Source: Paraburkholderia kururiensis
Lineage (GTDB): Bacteria; Pseudomonadota; Gammaproteobacteria; Burkholderiales; Burkholderiaceae
DNA length: 64,000 nt
Direction: 5' to 3'
NCBI RefSeq assembly: GCF_034424375.1
Contig: NZ_CP139965.1
Location: 1,178,001-1,242,000, forward strand
Each line of letters opens with the position of its first letter. Within the stretch, counting starts at the first letter, position 1. Shown here piece by piece: positions 16,305 through 24,628 of this stretch. The translations under genes and the position numbers were made by a program. A model generated the notes under the pieces. The model worked only from the letters and a program-made list of their open reading frames with translations. It searched no databases and was not told the origin of the DNA.

Positions 16305-17192
16305 TCACGTTTGCGCAAACACGTGCTCGCACATGAAGTCGACGAACACGCGCAACTTCGGCGACAGTTGCCGGCTCGACGGCCAGAGAACGGAGAACTG
16401 GCCCGGCGGAATGGCGAAGTCGTCCAGCACGGTGACAAGCGAGCCGCAGGCAAGCGCGTCACGAACAAGAAAGTCCGGCACGAAGCCGATGCCGAACCCC
16501 GCGATCAAGGCACCGCGCAACGCCTCCATGTTGTTGCACGTGATCGACGTGCGCAGCCTGGGTGGTTCGTCGCCGCCGCCGAATGCCCAGGGCTGCAATC
16601 TGCCGGTGGTCGGAAACCGGTAGCGCACGCAATCGTGTTCCGCCAGTGCGGCTACGGTGCGCGGCCGGCCCATACGTGCGACGTATTCCGGCGACGCACA
16701 CAGCACGAAACGAAACGGACCCAACCGACGCGACATCAAACTCGAATCCGTGAGCGAGCCGCTGCGAATTACCGCGTCGAACCCGCCGTCCACGACATCG
16801 ACCAGCCGGTCGTTGAAATCGAGATCGAGTTCGACGTCCGGATAGCGCGCGCTGAACGCGGGCAAGACAGGCAGCAGAAAGCGATAGCCGATGACGGGCA
16901 GGCTGACGCGTAATCGGCCGCGCGGCGTTTGAGCGGCTTTGGAGAGCATCGCTTCCGCGTCGCGCAATTCCTCGAGAATGCGGTGACAGCGCTCGTGGAA
17001 GTGCTGCCCTTCGTGCGTCAGGCTCACGCGGCGTGTGGTGCGATGAAAGAGTCGCACGCCGAGCGATGCCTCCAGTTTCGCAATCGCCTTGCCGACGGCC
17101 GACGCGGAAATGCCGAGCTTGCGTCCGGCCTCCACGAAGCTGAGCGTTTCCGCGGTACGCACGAAGGCGACAATGCCGTTTAAATTGTCCAT
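16305..17192 (-). CDS. LysR-family transcriptional regulator
   Basis: A 295-residue LysR regulator. The HTH is at about residues 1-60 (MDNLNGIVAFVRTAETLSF, then SASAVGKAIAKLEASLGVRLFHRTTR), and a full substrate-binding domain follows. I chose MDNLNG at 17192 because it matches the usual LysR N-terminus; a start at 17222 would add ten residues and lie inside a palindrome. It is divergent from the MFS gene at 17360, its likely target. Confidence 0.88.
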   Translation of the reverse strand: MDNLNGIVAFVRTAETLSFVEAGRKLGISASAVGKAIAKLEASLGVRLFHRTTRRVSLTHEGQHFHERCHRILEELRDAEAMLSKAAQTPRGRLRVSLPVIGYRFLLPVLPAFSARYPDVELDLDFNDRLVDVVDGGFDAVIRSGSLTDSSLMSRRLGPFRFVLCASPEYVARMGRPRTVAALAEHDCVRYRFPTTGRLQPWAFGGGDEPPRLRTSITCNNMEALRGALIAGFGIGFVPDFLVRDALACGSLVTVLDDFAIPPGQFSVLWPSSRQLSPKLRVFVDFMCEHVFAQT

Positions 17193-17220
17193 GCCGGTTC
17201 GACTCCCGATGTTCGCCGCC

Positions 17221-17243
17221 ATTGCGGAATGCAGCTCCGCAAT
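17221..17243. promoter_or_regulatory. 8-7-8 inverted repeat, likely LysR operator
   Basis: The arms ATTGCGGA and TCCGCAAT flank a seven-base spacer in the divergent LysR/MFS region. The geometry equals that of the repeat at 15503-15525 but the sequence differs, as expected for two LysR proteins with different specificities. Confidence 0.5.
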
Positions 17244-17359
17244 TTACGGAACGGTACGTTGTTTTTCGTCGATTGAATCCGGATTATCGTTCGTCGCTCG
17301 GCCGGGTGCATGGCGCTGCGATATGCCGTCATGCCGCGGCATTCCACGGGGAATCGACG

Positions 17360-18886
17360 ATGGACACCACTCACTCTTCCGGCATGACGAGGCGCACCGT
17401 CGTGCTGGCCGCGGTCTGCGTGGCCGCGCTTGCCATGCCGCTATCGTTTTCCGCGGGCGCCGTCGCCACGCCGGCGATCGGCATCGCGCTGGGCGGCAGC
17501 CCGGCCGCGATGAACTGGATCACCAATGCATTCATGCTCACGTTCGGCAGCCTGCTGATGGCCGCCGGCACGCTCGCGGATCGCTTCGGCCGCAAGCGGC
17601 TGTTCGCCTGTGGCGTGGCGGGTTTCGCGCTGAGTTCGCTCGCACTGGGCTTCGCGCCGTCGGTGCTCGCGGTCGATCTGCTGCGCGGTGTGCAGGGCGT
17701 TGCCGCTGCGGCGACGCTCGCGGGCGGCACGGCCGCGCTCGCCCAGGAGTTCGACGGTCACGCGCGTACCCGCGCCTTCAGCCTGCTCGGCACGACGTTC
17801 GGCATCGGTCTCGCGTTCGGGCCCGTTCTGGCGGGCTGGTTGATCGCGGCTTTCGGCTGGCGCGCCATTTTCTCGACAGGTGCGCTTGCGGGCCTGCTCT
17901 CGCTCATATTCGGCGTGCCGCGCATGCACGAGTCACGCGACCCGCACGCGCGCCAGGTGGACTGGGCGGGCACGCTCACGTTCACGGCCGCGCTTGGGTG
18001 CTTCACGTATGGCGTGATCGAGGCGCCGTCGCGCGGCTGGATGTCGATGGTGGTCGTCTCTTCGCTGGGGGCGTCTATCGCGTTCGCGGCGGCGTTCGTC
18101 ATCGTCGAGTTGCGCAGCGAGCGACCGATGCTCGACGTGTCGCTGTTTCGCTATCCACGCTTCGTCGGCGTGCAGGTATTGCCTGTCGCGACGTGCTATT
18201 GCTACATCGTGCTGCTTGTCGTGCTGCCGCTGCGCTTCATCGGCATAGAAGGCTACGACGCGATTCACGCAGGCTGGCTGATGCTTGCGTTGTCGGCGCC
18301 GATGCTGGTCGTGCCGATCATCGCCGCCACGCTCACACGGTGGATGTCGGCGGGCGTCATTTCAGGGCTCGGATTGTTGATTGCCGCGGCGGGGCTGCAC
18401 GCGCTTGCCGGAGCGCTTCGCACAGGCAGCGAGCTTGCCGCCATCGCACCGATGATCGCCATCGGTGTAGGGGCCGCCTTGCCCTGGGGGCTCATGGATG
18501 GGCTATCGGTGAGCGTGGTGCCGAAATCGCGCGCGGGGATGGCGACGGGCATCTTCAGCACCACGCGCGTGGCGGGCGAGGGCGTGGCGCTTGCGGTCGT
18601 CAATGCGCTGCTCGCGGCGCTCGCGCAGCGCAGCCTGCACCATGCGACGCCCGACGCTATGCCAGCCCGTCTCGACGAGGCCGCCGCGCGGCTCGCGACA
18701 GGCGACCTCTCGCACGCGGCGGCGAAGCTGCCGGAGATCGCGCAGGCAACGCTTCATGCCGCCTACGATTCGGCGTTCGACCATCTGCTCGATGGACTCA
18801 CGCTCATCACGCTGCTCAGTGCGCTTGCGGTGTTCGCATTTCTCGGAAGGGTGCGCGCACACGACGAACCGGTTGCGGCGAAATAG
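17360..18886 (+). CDS. MFS transporter, DHA2-like (14-helix) drug efflux type
   Basis: A 508-residue inner-membrane transporter whose length suits the 14-helix DHA2 group. The motif A loop ADRFGRKRLF follows helix 2, and LLGTTFGIGLAFGPVLAGWLI in helix 5 fits the exporter motif C. The proposed start follows GGGGAATCGACG. Controlled probably by the divergent LysR. It is likely a proton-driven exporter; the substrate is unknown and no HlyD or outer-membrane partner adjoins it. Confidence 0.85.
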   Translation: MDTTHSSGMTRRTVVLAAVCVAALAMPLSFSAGAVATPAIGIALGGSPAAMNWITNAFMLTFGSLLMAAGTLADRFGRKRLFACGVAGFALSSLALGFAPSVLAVDLLRGVQGVAAAATLAGGTAALAQEFDGHARTRAFSLLGTTFGIGLAFGPVLAGWLIAAFGWRAIFSTGALAGLLSLIFGVPRMHESRDPHARQVDWAGTLTFTAALGCFTYGVIEAPSRGWMSMVVVSSLGASIAFAAAFVIVELRSERPMLDVSLFRYPRFVGVQVLPVATCYCYIVLLVVLPLRFIGIEGYDAIHAGWLMLALSAPMLVVPIIAATLTRWMSAGVISGLGLLIAAAGLHALAGALRTGSELAAIAPMIAIGVGAALPWGLMDGLSVSVVPKSRAGMATGIFSTTRVAGEGVALAVVNALLAALAQRSLHHATPDAMPARLDEAAARLATGDLSHAAAKLPEIAQATLHAAYDSAFDHLLDGLTLITLLSALAVFAFLGRVRAHDEPVAAK

Positions 18887-19123
18887 GCGACGCCGTGCCG
18901 TGTGTGCCCTGTCCGTGTCGCCCATTGCAACGGATCTGAATAGTTCTGAAGCCGCGGCGAGCTGTCTGCAAGCGAAGCGCGATTCGTCATGGAGCTGCGC
19001 ACCGTGCGAGAGGCCGTTCAGAACGCTTAATTTCGCGGCTGCGCGAGGGGGAACCATAATCGGTGGCGTCGTGAGCAGCATGCCGCTTACGCCCCTTGCC
19101 CCTTCCTTTCCGTCATTCACGCC

Positions 19124-20143
19124 ATGAAGACGTCTCTTTCGCCTGTCAGCCGTCCCGCGTTACCGCATGCATTCGTTGCGTTCGTCGTACTTGCCGTCGC
19201 TGCAATGCTGTCGCTGCTGCATGCGTTGCCCGCGCATGCGGCGGCGCCTCAGGTGCTCAAACAGGCGCCAGGCTTCTATCGCATGATGTTGGGCTCGTAC
19301 GAAGTCACGGCGTTGCTCGACGGAACGCATGACTTTCCGGTTGAAACCGTGATGACGAACGTGTCGCGCACGGATACCGATCACGACCTTGCCAGCGACG
19401 ACCTCTCGCTGCCGGTACAGGGCTCGATCAACGCGTTTCTCGTCAATACCGGCAGCCAGCTCGTGCTGATCGATACGGGCGCGGGCGTGCTCTACGGCGA
19501 CTGTTGCGGGCATCTGCTCGCGAACCTGCGCGCGGCGGGCTATCGCCCCGAGCAGGTGGACCTCGTGCTGCTCACGCATATGCACAAGGATCACGTCGGC
19601 GGCGTGGTGCTCGATGGCGAGCGCGCGTTTCCGAATGCCGTCGTGCGTGCGGCGCGCCGGGAAGCGGACTACTGGCTCGATGCGAACAACAAGCGCACCG
19701 CGCCGGCCTTCCTCAGTTCGTTCTTCGATGCGGCCGCGCAATCCGTTGCGCCGTACGTGGCAGCAGGACGCTTCCAGCCGTTCGACGGCGACGCCGCGCT
19801 TGCGCCGGGTATCCATGCGCTCGCGGCGCCGGGCCATACGCCGGGCCACACGGCCTACGTGGTGCAAAGCGGAAAAGACACGATGCTCGTGTGGGGCGAC
19901 GTCATCCACGTCGCGTCGATCCAGTTGCGCGACCCTGCCGCCACGGTCGAATACGATTCGGACGCCGCTGCTGCGCAACAGACGCGTCGCGACCTGCTCG
20001 CGCTCGCCGCACAGCGGCACTACGTGATCGGCGCGGCGCACATCTCCTTTCCGGGTTTGGGCCACGTGAGTGCCGATGGTGCGGGATACCGATGGATTCC
20101 GTTGAATTACGACGGCGATCCTGCGCGGCATAGGGTGCATTGA
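19124..20143 (+). CDS. Exported metallo-beta-lactamase-fold hydrolase
   Basis: A 339-residue MBL-fold protein. A signal peptide covers about residues 1-41 (hydrophobic stretch VVLAVAAMLSLLHALPAHAAA). The metal motif HMHKDH is near residue 153, followed by the GHTPGH motif near 237 and a WGD segment, so a di-metal site is expected. No strong ribosome site is seen. Periplasmic enzymes of this group act on quinones, lactones or unknown esters. The 237-base gap before it shows nothing I can name. It stands alone. Confidence 0.83.
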   Translation: MKTSLSPVSRPALPHAFVAFVVLAVAAMLSLLHALPAHAAAPQVLKQAPGFYRMMLGSYEVTALLDGTHDFPVETVMTNVSRTDTDHDLASDDLSLPVQGSINAFLVNTGSQLVLIDTGAGVLYGDCCGHLLANLRAAGYRPEQVDLVLLTHMHKDHVGGVVLDGERAFPNAVVRAARREADYWLDANNKRTAPAFLSSFFDAAAQSVAPYVAAGRFQPFDGDAALAPGIHALAAPGHTPGHTAYVVQSGKDTMLVWGDVIHVASIQLRDPAATVEYDSDAAAAQQTRRDLLALAAQRHYVIGAAHISFPGLGHVSADGAGYRWIPLNYDGDPARHRVH

Positions 20144-20283
20144 AGAGGGCAGGCAGGCCGCCCGTTTGAACGCACCGCGTTGGGCATGATCGGAGGCGAA
20201 TTGCCCAGACCGCCGCCGCTGCCGCACTGGCACACCGGTTGCTGAAAACTGACAGACACACCTGTCCGGCAAAGGAGGCAACC

Positions 20284-20589
20284 ATGTCCGAATTCACTAC
20301 CGATCACGACACGATCCGTAAATGGGCCGAGCAGCACGGCGGCAAGCCCGCCGCAGTGGAGCGCACGCACAAGGACGGCGACGTGGGCATTGTGCGTGTG
20401 ATGTTTCCGAAAGCCCCGCATTCCGAGCACGAAGCGCTCGTCGAAATCTCGTGGGACGAATTCTTCGACGAGTTCGAAAAGCGCTCGCTGGCGCTGCTCT
20501 ACGAACCTGATTCGATGTTCAGCAAGATCGTGGGTCGCGATACCGCGGAACGGCGCGAGCACGGCGACCACAAAGCGGCGCGCGAATAA
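20284..20589 (+). CDS. Small conserved acidic protein of unknown function
   Basis: A 101-residue soluble, charged protein with no signal peptide, membrane helix or cysteine. It begins MSEFTTDHDTIRKWAEQHGG and has an ISWDEFFDEFEKRSLALLY core. Small proteins with this TTDHDTIRKWAE...EISWDEFF layout recur in proteobacteria and are often mislabelled as glucan branching enzyme; I recall no proven function. AAAGGAGGCAACC gives a strong ribosome site. It is not clearly linked to its neighbours. Confidence 0.75.
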   Translation: MSEFTTDHDTIRKWAEQHGGKPAAVERTHKDGDVGIVRVMFPKAPHSEHEALVEISWDEFFDEFEKRSLALLYEPDSMFSKIVGRDTAERREHGDHKAARE

Positions 20590-20670
20590 CGCAAGGCGAA
20601 GCATCTTTTCAACGCGTTGCATGATCTACGCGCGGCCGCCATGCCGTCTGCACGACGGTGCGGAACGCGC

Positions 20671-21822
20671 TCAGCCGCGAAGACCTGCCGCCGCGAGCCG
20701 GCACCATTCGCTGAAGCTGCCTTGCCACGGAATGACGGCGAGGCCTTCCTTTTCGCTTGCATGCGGAAATACGGCCGTCGCGCGTGCGCGTTGCGTGCGC
20801 GTGTCTTCCAGATCGATGTAATAGAGCGCGCGCAGCCGCCCGTCGTTCGGCGCCTCGGCGAACTGGCGCAGCAGCAGGCGAATGAGCGCGTCCTCTTCGG
20901 GAAAGCTGTAGCCCACCAGCACGACGATGCGCGTTTCCCTGAGCAGACGCACCGCCTTCGGAAACAAGGCCTGAAAATAAGGGCGATCGTAGTCCTGCGC
21001 GCGCGACGGCAGCATGATTTCAGGCGGATTGGCGCGTGCCGCCGCGGCGGCGCGCGGCCGGTAGTCGACCTCGAAATCATCCCGGCGCGGAAAGATTTCG
21101 AACCCGCCGTTGATCTTCAGCAGCTGGCCGCTCACGTCGGGCGTCACGATGGCATGCCAGTCCGTGTCGCCGCACCAGGCGAGCGGCGTGAAGCCGCGAT
21201 AGAGGCTGCGCGCGTCGTCGCGTGCGCCCGAGGCCGAGAAGATCGCCTCGATCACGAAGTCGTAGTTCGTCGTGATGAAGCTCACGCCTACGTTGCCGCG
21301 CGCGCTGCTGCTCGAATGCATGCTGGCCGCGTACCCGCGCAGCGCGGAGAAAAAGTCGCCGATCGCGACTTGCTCGCTGGTGAACGCGCTTTGCGCCAGC
21401 CAGGTGTCGCCGTGAGGCGACAGGCCCGTGGCGCGAATGAACCGGTTCAGAACCAGATAGCGCAGCTCACGCTCCACGAGTTGCAGATAGAAGTCGTCCA
21501 CGTACCTGGGCCGTATCAGCGGATATTTCTTCAGCATCCCTACCTGATAGACGATGTCGAGAAACGCGGCGCGGTCGATGTGATCGTCGCATGTGCGGAA
21601 GTGGATGGCGTGCAGGAACGTGTCGAGCGGTGACGCGTCGTCCATCCAGTCGTCGCGCGAGAAGTCGAACAGATCGTTGCCGATGGGGTAGCGTGAATCC
21701 CACGCATTCGAAAAGCCGGCGCCCAGCACGAACGTGACGTTGGCGTGCTCCGGCGCCTGCTTTTCCGCGGCGGACTTCAACGTGCGGGCGAAATGCGAAG
21801 GCGCGTTCGTGGAATCGGTCAT
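20671..21822 (-). CDS. SIR2-like domain protein
   Basis: A 383-residue protein of the SIR2_2-like group. A nucleotide-binding loop VLGAGFS is at residues 32-38, and TTNYD at 184-188 is the expected Asn/Asp motif. At the usual His-Gly the sequence reads KINGG (Asn238), so the catalytic His may be replaced. A Rossmann-like VVLVGYSFPEED strand closes the fold. Such proteins can be NADases in phage defence, but no defence partner is adjacent. The start at 21822 lacks a clear ribosome site, and an earlier start is possible. It is divergent from the GH53 gene. Confidence 0.75.
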   Translation of the reverse strand: MTDSTNAPSHFARTLKSAAEKQAPEHANVTFVLGAGFSNAWDSRYPIGNDLFDFSRDDWMDDASPLDTFLHAIHFRTCDDHIDRAAFLDIVYQVGMLKKYPLIRPRYVDDFYLQLVERELRYLVLNRFIRATGLSPHGDTWLAQSAFTSEQVAIGDFFSALRGYAASMHSSSSARGNVGVSFITTNYDFVIEAIFSASGARDDARSLYRGFTPLAWCGDTDWHAIVTPDVSGQLLKINGGFEIFPRRDDFEVDYRPRAAAAARANPPEIMLPSRAQDYDRPYFQALFPKAVRLLRETRIVVLVGYSFPEEDALIRLLLRQFAEAPNDGRLRALYYIDLEDTRTQRARATAVFPHASEKEGLAVIPWQGSFSEWCRLAAAGLRG

Positions 21823-22044
21823 GACGTGAAATGCCGTGAAGGAGGCAGGCGAGTGCGTAGTGCACGAACGCCCTGCGTAACAGCAACGGGCAGCAACCGG
21901 CATGCCACGTGTGTCGCGCCATCGGGCCACCCGTGCCTCGCGCTGCGCGCGCAACGCGGTGCGGCCACATAGTGGACCCGCGTCGCGATCTTTGCCTGCT
22001 GCGACCTCCTTTTGATAGCCTTGGCAGGCAGTTCGCCGCACAGA

Positions 22045-22062
22045 AATTTAAGCGCTTAAATT
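22045..22062. promoter_or_regulatory. LacI-type operator, galactan regulon copy 1
   Basis: A perfect 18-base palindrome, AATTTAAGCGCTTAAATT, with the central CG step typical of LacI-family sites, lies 50 bases before the GH53 start. Its core recurs at 31012-31027 before the ABC operon, next to a LacI gene. It should be the site through which that repressor controls galactan use. Confidence 0.75.
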
Positions 22063-22112
22063 CGGCGACTGTTTCATCGAATCCGTCACGCAGGACAACT
22101 GGAGGAAGACAC

Positions 22113-23273
22113 ATGAAGAGAAGATCAATGCTCTCGTGGATGGGTGCCACTGCGGCACTCGCCGGTCTCAATGCCGCCGTGCCGCGTCTTGCGGGCGCGG
22201 CGCAAGGCCCCGCGTTACAGGCGGGCCGCCCGTTCGCCATGGGCGCGGACGTTTCGACGCTGCTCGAACTCGAAGACCATGGCGCCCGCTATTACGACCA
22301 CGGCGTGGCGCAAGACTGTCTGCTGATTCTGCGCCGGCACGGCGTGGATTCGATTCGCCTCAAGGTGTGGAACGATCCCGGCAATCCCGCTTTCTATCCC
22401 GCGAATCAAAGCTCGCCTGCGGGCTACAACAATGCGCAGCACGTCTGCGTTCTGGCGCGCCGGGCCGCCGCGCTCGGCATGCGCATTCTCATCGACTTCC
22501 ACTACAGCGACTGGTGGGCGGACCCCGGCAAGCAATACCCGCCGCACGCGTGGGAGGGCAAGACGCTGGCCGAGACCTGCGGCCTGCTCGCGGCGTACAC
22601 GTCCGACGTGCTGCGCATGCTGCGCGCGGTGGGCGTGCGGCCCGAGTGGGTGCAGATCGGCAACGAGATCACAGGCGGCATGCTCTGGCCGCTCGGCAAA
22701 TACGATCAGTGGGACAACCTCGCGCAACTGCTGAAAGCCGGGCACGACGCGGTGAAGTCCGTGGACGAACGCATTCAGGTCATGCTGCACCTGGACAGCG
22801 GGGGCAACAACGCAACGAGCCGCTGGTGGTTCGACAGCGCCACGCAGCGCGGCGTGACCTTCGACGTGATCGGGCTGTCCTACTACCCGCAATGGCAGGG
22901 CACGCTGGATGCGCTCGGCGCCAACATGAACGACCTCAGCGCGCGTTACGGCAAAGACGTGATGGTGGTGGAAACGGCGTACCCGTGGACGACGAGCGAC
23001 GGCGATTCCGAACCGAACTCGATGACCAACACGGGCTCGGTCAACTATCCGCCCACGCCGGAAGGGCAGGCGCAATTCGTGGGCGCGCTCGTCGATCTCG
23101 TCAAAGCCGTGCCCGGCAATCGCGGCAAGGGCGTGTTCTGGTGGGAGCCGGAGTGGACGCCGGTGGCGGGCGTGGGCTGGAAAGTGGGTGCCGGGGATCA
23201 ATGGGACAACAACACGCTGTTCGACTTCCACGGCAATGCGCTTTCGTCGCTGAACGCGTTCCGCCCGCGGTAG
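22113..23273 (+). CDS. ganB: GH53 arabinogalactan endo-beta-1,4-galactanase
   Basis: A 386-residue glycoside hydrolase family 53 enzyme that cuts beta-1,4-galactan in pectin side chains. The N-terminus KRRSMLSWMG with a hydrophobic stretch to about residue 30 is an export signal, possibly Tat. The catalytic residues fit Glu185 (QIGNEITGG, acid/base) and Glu287 (VVETAYPW, nucleophile); DFHYSDWWADPGKQ is also family-typical. GGAGGAAGACAC precedes the ATG. It is the outside-acting first step of the locus, with products taken in by the ABC system at 26648-30949. A LacI-type operator lies in its promoter. Confidence 0.93.
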   Translation: MKRRSMLSWMGATAALAGLNAAVPRLAGAAQGPALQAGRPFAMGADVSTLLELEDHGARYYDHGVAQDCLLILRRHGVDSIRLKVWNDPGNPAFYPANQSSPAGYNNAQHVCVLARRAAALGMRILIDFHYSDWWADPGKQYPPHAWEGKTLAETCGLLAAYTSDVLRMLRAVGVRPEWVQIGNEITGGMLWPLGKYDQWDNLAQLLKAGHDAVKSVDERIQVMLHLDSGGNNATSRWWFDSATQRGVTFDVIGLSYYPQWQGTLDALGANMNDLSARYGKDVMVVETAYPWTTSDGDSEPNSMTNTGSVNYPPTPEGQAQFVGALVDLVKAVPGNRGKGVFWWEPEWTPVAGVGWKVGAGDQWDNNTLFDFHGNALSSLNAFRPR

Positions 23274-23293
23274 ATCGTGATAGACGCGGTAGG

Positions 23294-24625
23294 TCAGTCC
23301 TCGCGTGCGGCTTGCCGCCGCGAGGGCCGCCACAGCCACAGTCTTCGCGCGGCGTTGCGGACGGCGCGCAGCGGTTGCCGCTCGAATAGCTGCCGTACCG
23401 GCAAGTCACCGGCCGCAAGCAGCACGAGCGCGCAGAACGTGAGCGCCCCGCACATCAGAAAGGCCGCGCGATAACCCAGCGTGCCGACGATCGTTCCCGA
23501 AAGCACGCCGGAAAGAATCGAGCCCACGCGCGCCGCGTTGAAGAAGAGCGCGGTGGCGGCGCCCGTCTGCCGCGGCATGAGGTCCTGGATGTAAGTCATG
23601 CCGAGGCACGAGGTGATGGCCACCACGGCCGCGCTCAACACCTGGAGCGGCACCACCATGCCGGGCTTCGACGCCGCCGCGAGCGCGACGAAGTACAGCG
23701 TGTGCAGCACGGCTGCGGCGGTGAGCCAGCGCGGCTTCGCGAGCTGCGGCGATTTCGCGCCGAGCCAAAGCATCATCGGTATTTCCAGCAGCGCGCCCAG
23801 ACCCAATGCAGCGGATACCTCGAGGCGCGTGCCGTTCAAGCCGTGCACGATGAAAAGCGGCAGCACGATCATCGTGGCGTTCGCGGCGAGGCCGATCAGC
23901 GTGAGCGCGAGCAGGGCGCGGATGATGACGTTGGGGCCCGCCGGTTGCGTCGCGGCATGCGCCTTGTTCGCGGCCGCGTGCGGCGTATCGTGGTCCACGG
24001 CAGTCTCGCCTTCGCGCAGCGTGACGCGGTGCCGTGCCGGCGCAATCTCGGGAATGCGGAACACGAGCACGGCGCTGGCCGCGAAGCTTGCCGCCGCAAA
24101 CGCGAACAGTCCGAGGAAGCCGGTCTGCGCGAGAATCAGCGCGCCCACGGCCGGGCCGAACACCCATGCCGCGGAGAGCAGCGTACGCAGCGCGGCGAGG
24201 GCGAAATCGGCCTGCGCTGCATCGTCGAGCGGCAGCACGGAGCGCCCGAACGCGAACACCTGCGAAAGCGAGGCCGCGCCCGTGCCGAGCAACGCCACGC
24301 CGATGACGATAAGCGCCGTGTAGTCGCGCACGAAGCACAGGGCCAGGTAGCCGAGCGCCGCGGCCGCGAGCGAGCCGATCAACGGCACGCGGTGCTTGCC
24401 GTGCCGGTCCGACCATCGGCCCGCCATCGTGCTCGCCACCACGCCGCTCGCCGAGATGAGCGTCATGAAGAGGCCGAGCCGCAGCGGCGACATGCCCGCC
24501 TGTTCGATACCAAAGAGCGACAGATACGGCGCCGTAAACGACAACGCCACGCCGAGCAACAGCATGGCGACTGCAAGCGGTACGAAGTGCGGAATCCGCG
24601 TCAGGCGGACAAAGCGTGAGCGCAA
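23294..24625 (-). CDS. MFS sugar transporter, SetA/SetB-like
   Basis: A 443-residue, 12-helix transporter resembling the sugar efflux (SET) group of the MFS, with AGRWSDRHGKHR as motif A and LRTLLSAAWVFGPAVGALI in helix 5. The start is TTG at 24625, three bases after the stop of the GH42 gene and with GAGGA upstream, so the two are translationally close. As last gene of the galactan operon it may export excess galactose or lactose-like products, or import them; the direction is not shown by the sequence. Only 20 bases part it from the convergent GH53 gene. Confidence 0.82.
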   Translation of the reverse strand: MRSRFVRLTRIPHFVPLAVAMLLLGVALSFTAPYLSLFGIEQAGMSPLRLGLFMTLISASGVVASTMAGRWSDRHGKHRVPLIGSLAAAALGYLALCFVRDYTALIVIGVALLGTGAASLSQVFAFGRSVLPLDDAAQADFALAALRTLLSAAWVFGPAVGALILAQTGFLGLFAFAAASFAASAVLVFRIPEIAPARHRVTLREGETAVDHDTPHAAANKAHAATQPAGPNVIIRALLALTLIGLAANATMIVLPLFIVHGLNGTRLEVSAALGLGALLEIPMMLWLGAKSPQLAKPRWLTAAAVLHTLYFVALAAASKPGMVVPLQVLSAAVVAITSCLGMTYIQDLMPRQTGAATALFFNAARVGSILSGVLSGTIVGTLGYRAAFLMCGALTFCALVLLAAGDLPVRQLFERQPLRAVRNAARRLWLWRPSRRQAARED

Positions 24626-24628
24626 CGG

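Noticed and set aside
20671..21822. SIR2-like gene as part of a defence island
   Set aside because: Neighbours are a small unknown protein and a galactanase; no nuclease, toxin, pAgo, HerA or restriction gene is near. Kept only as a single-gene candidate.
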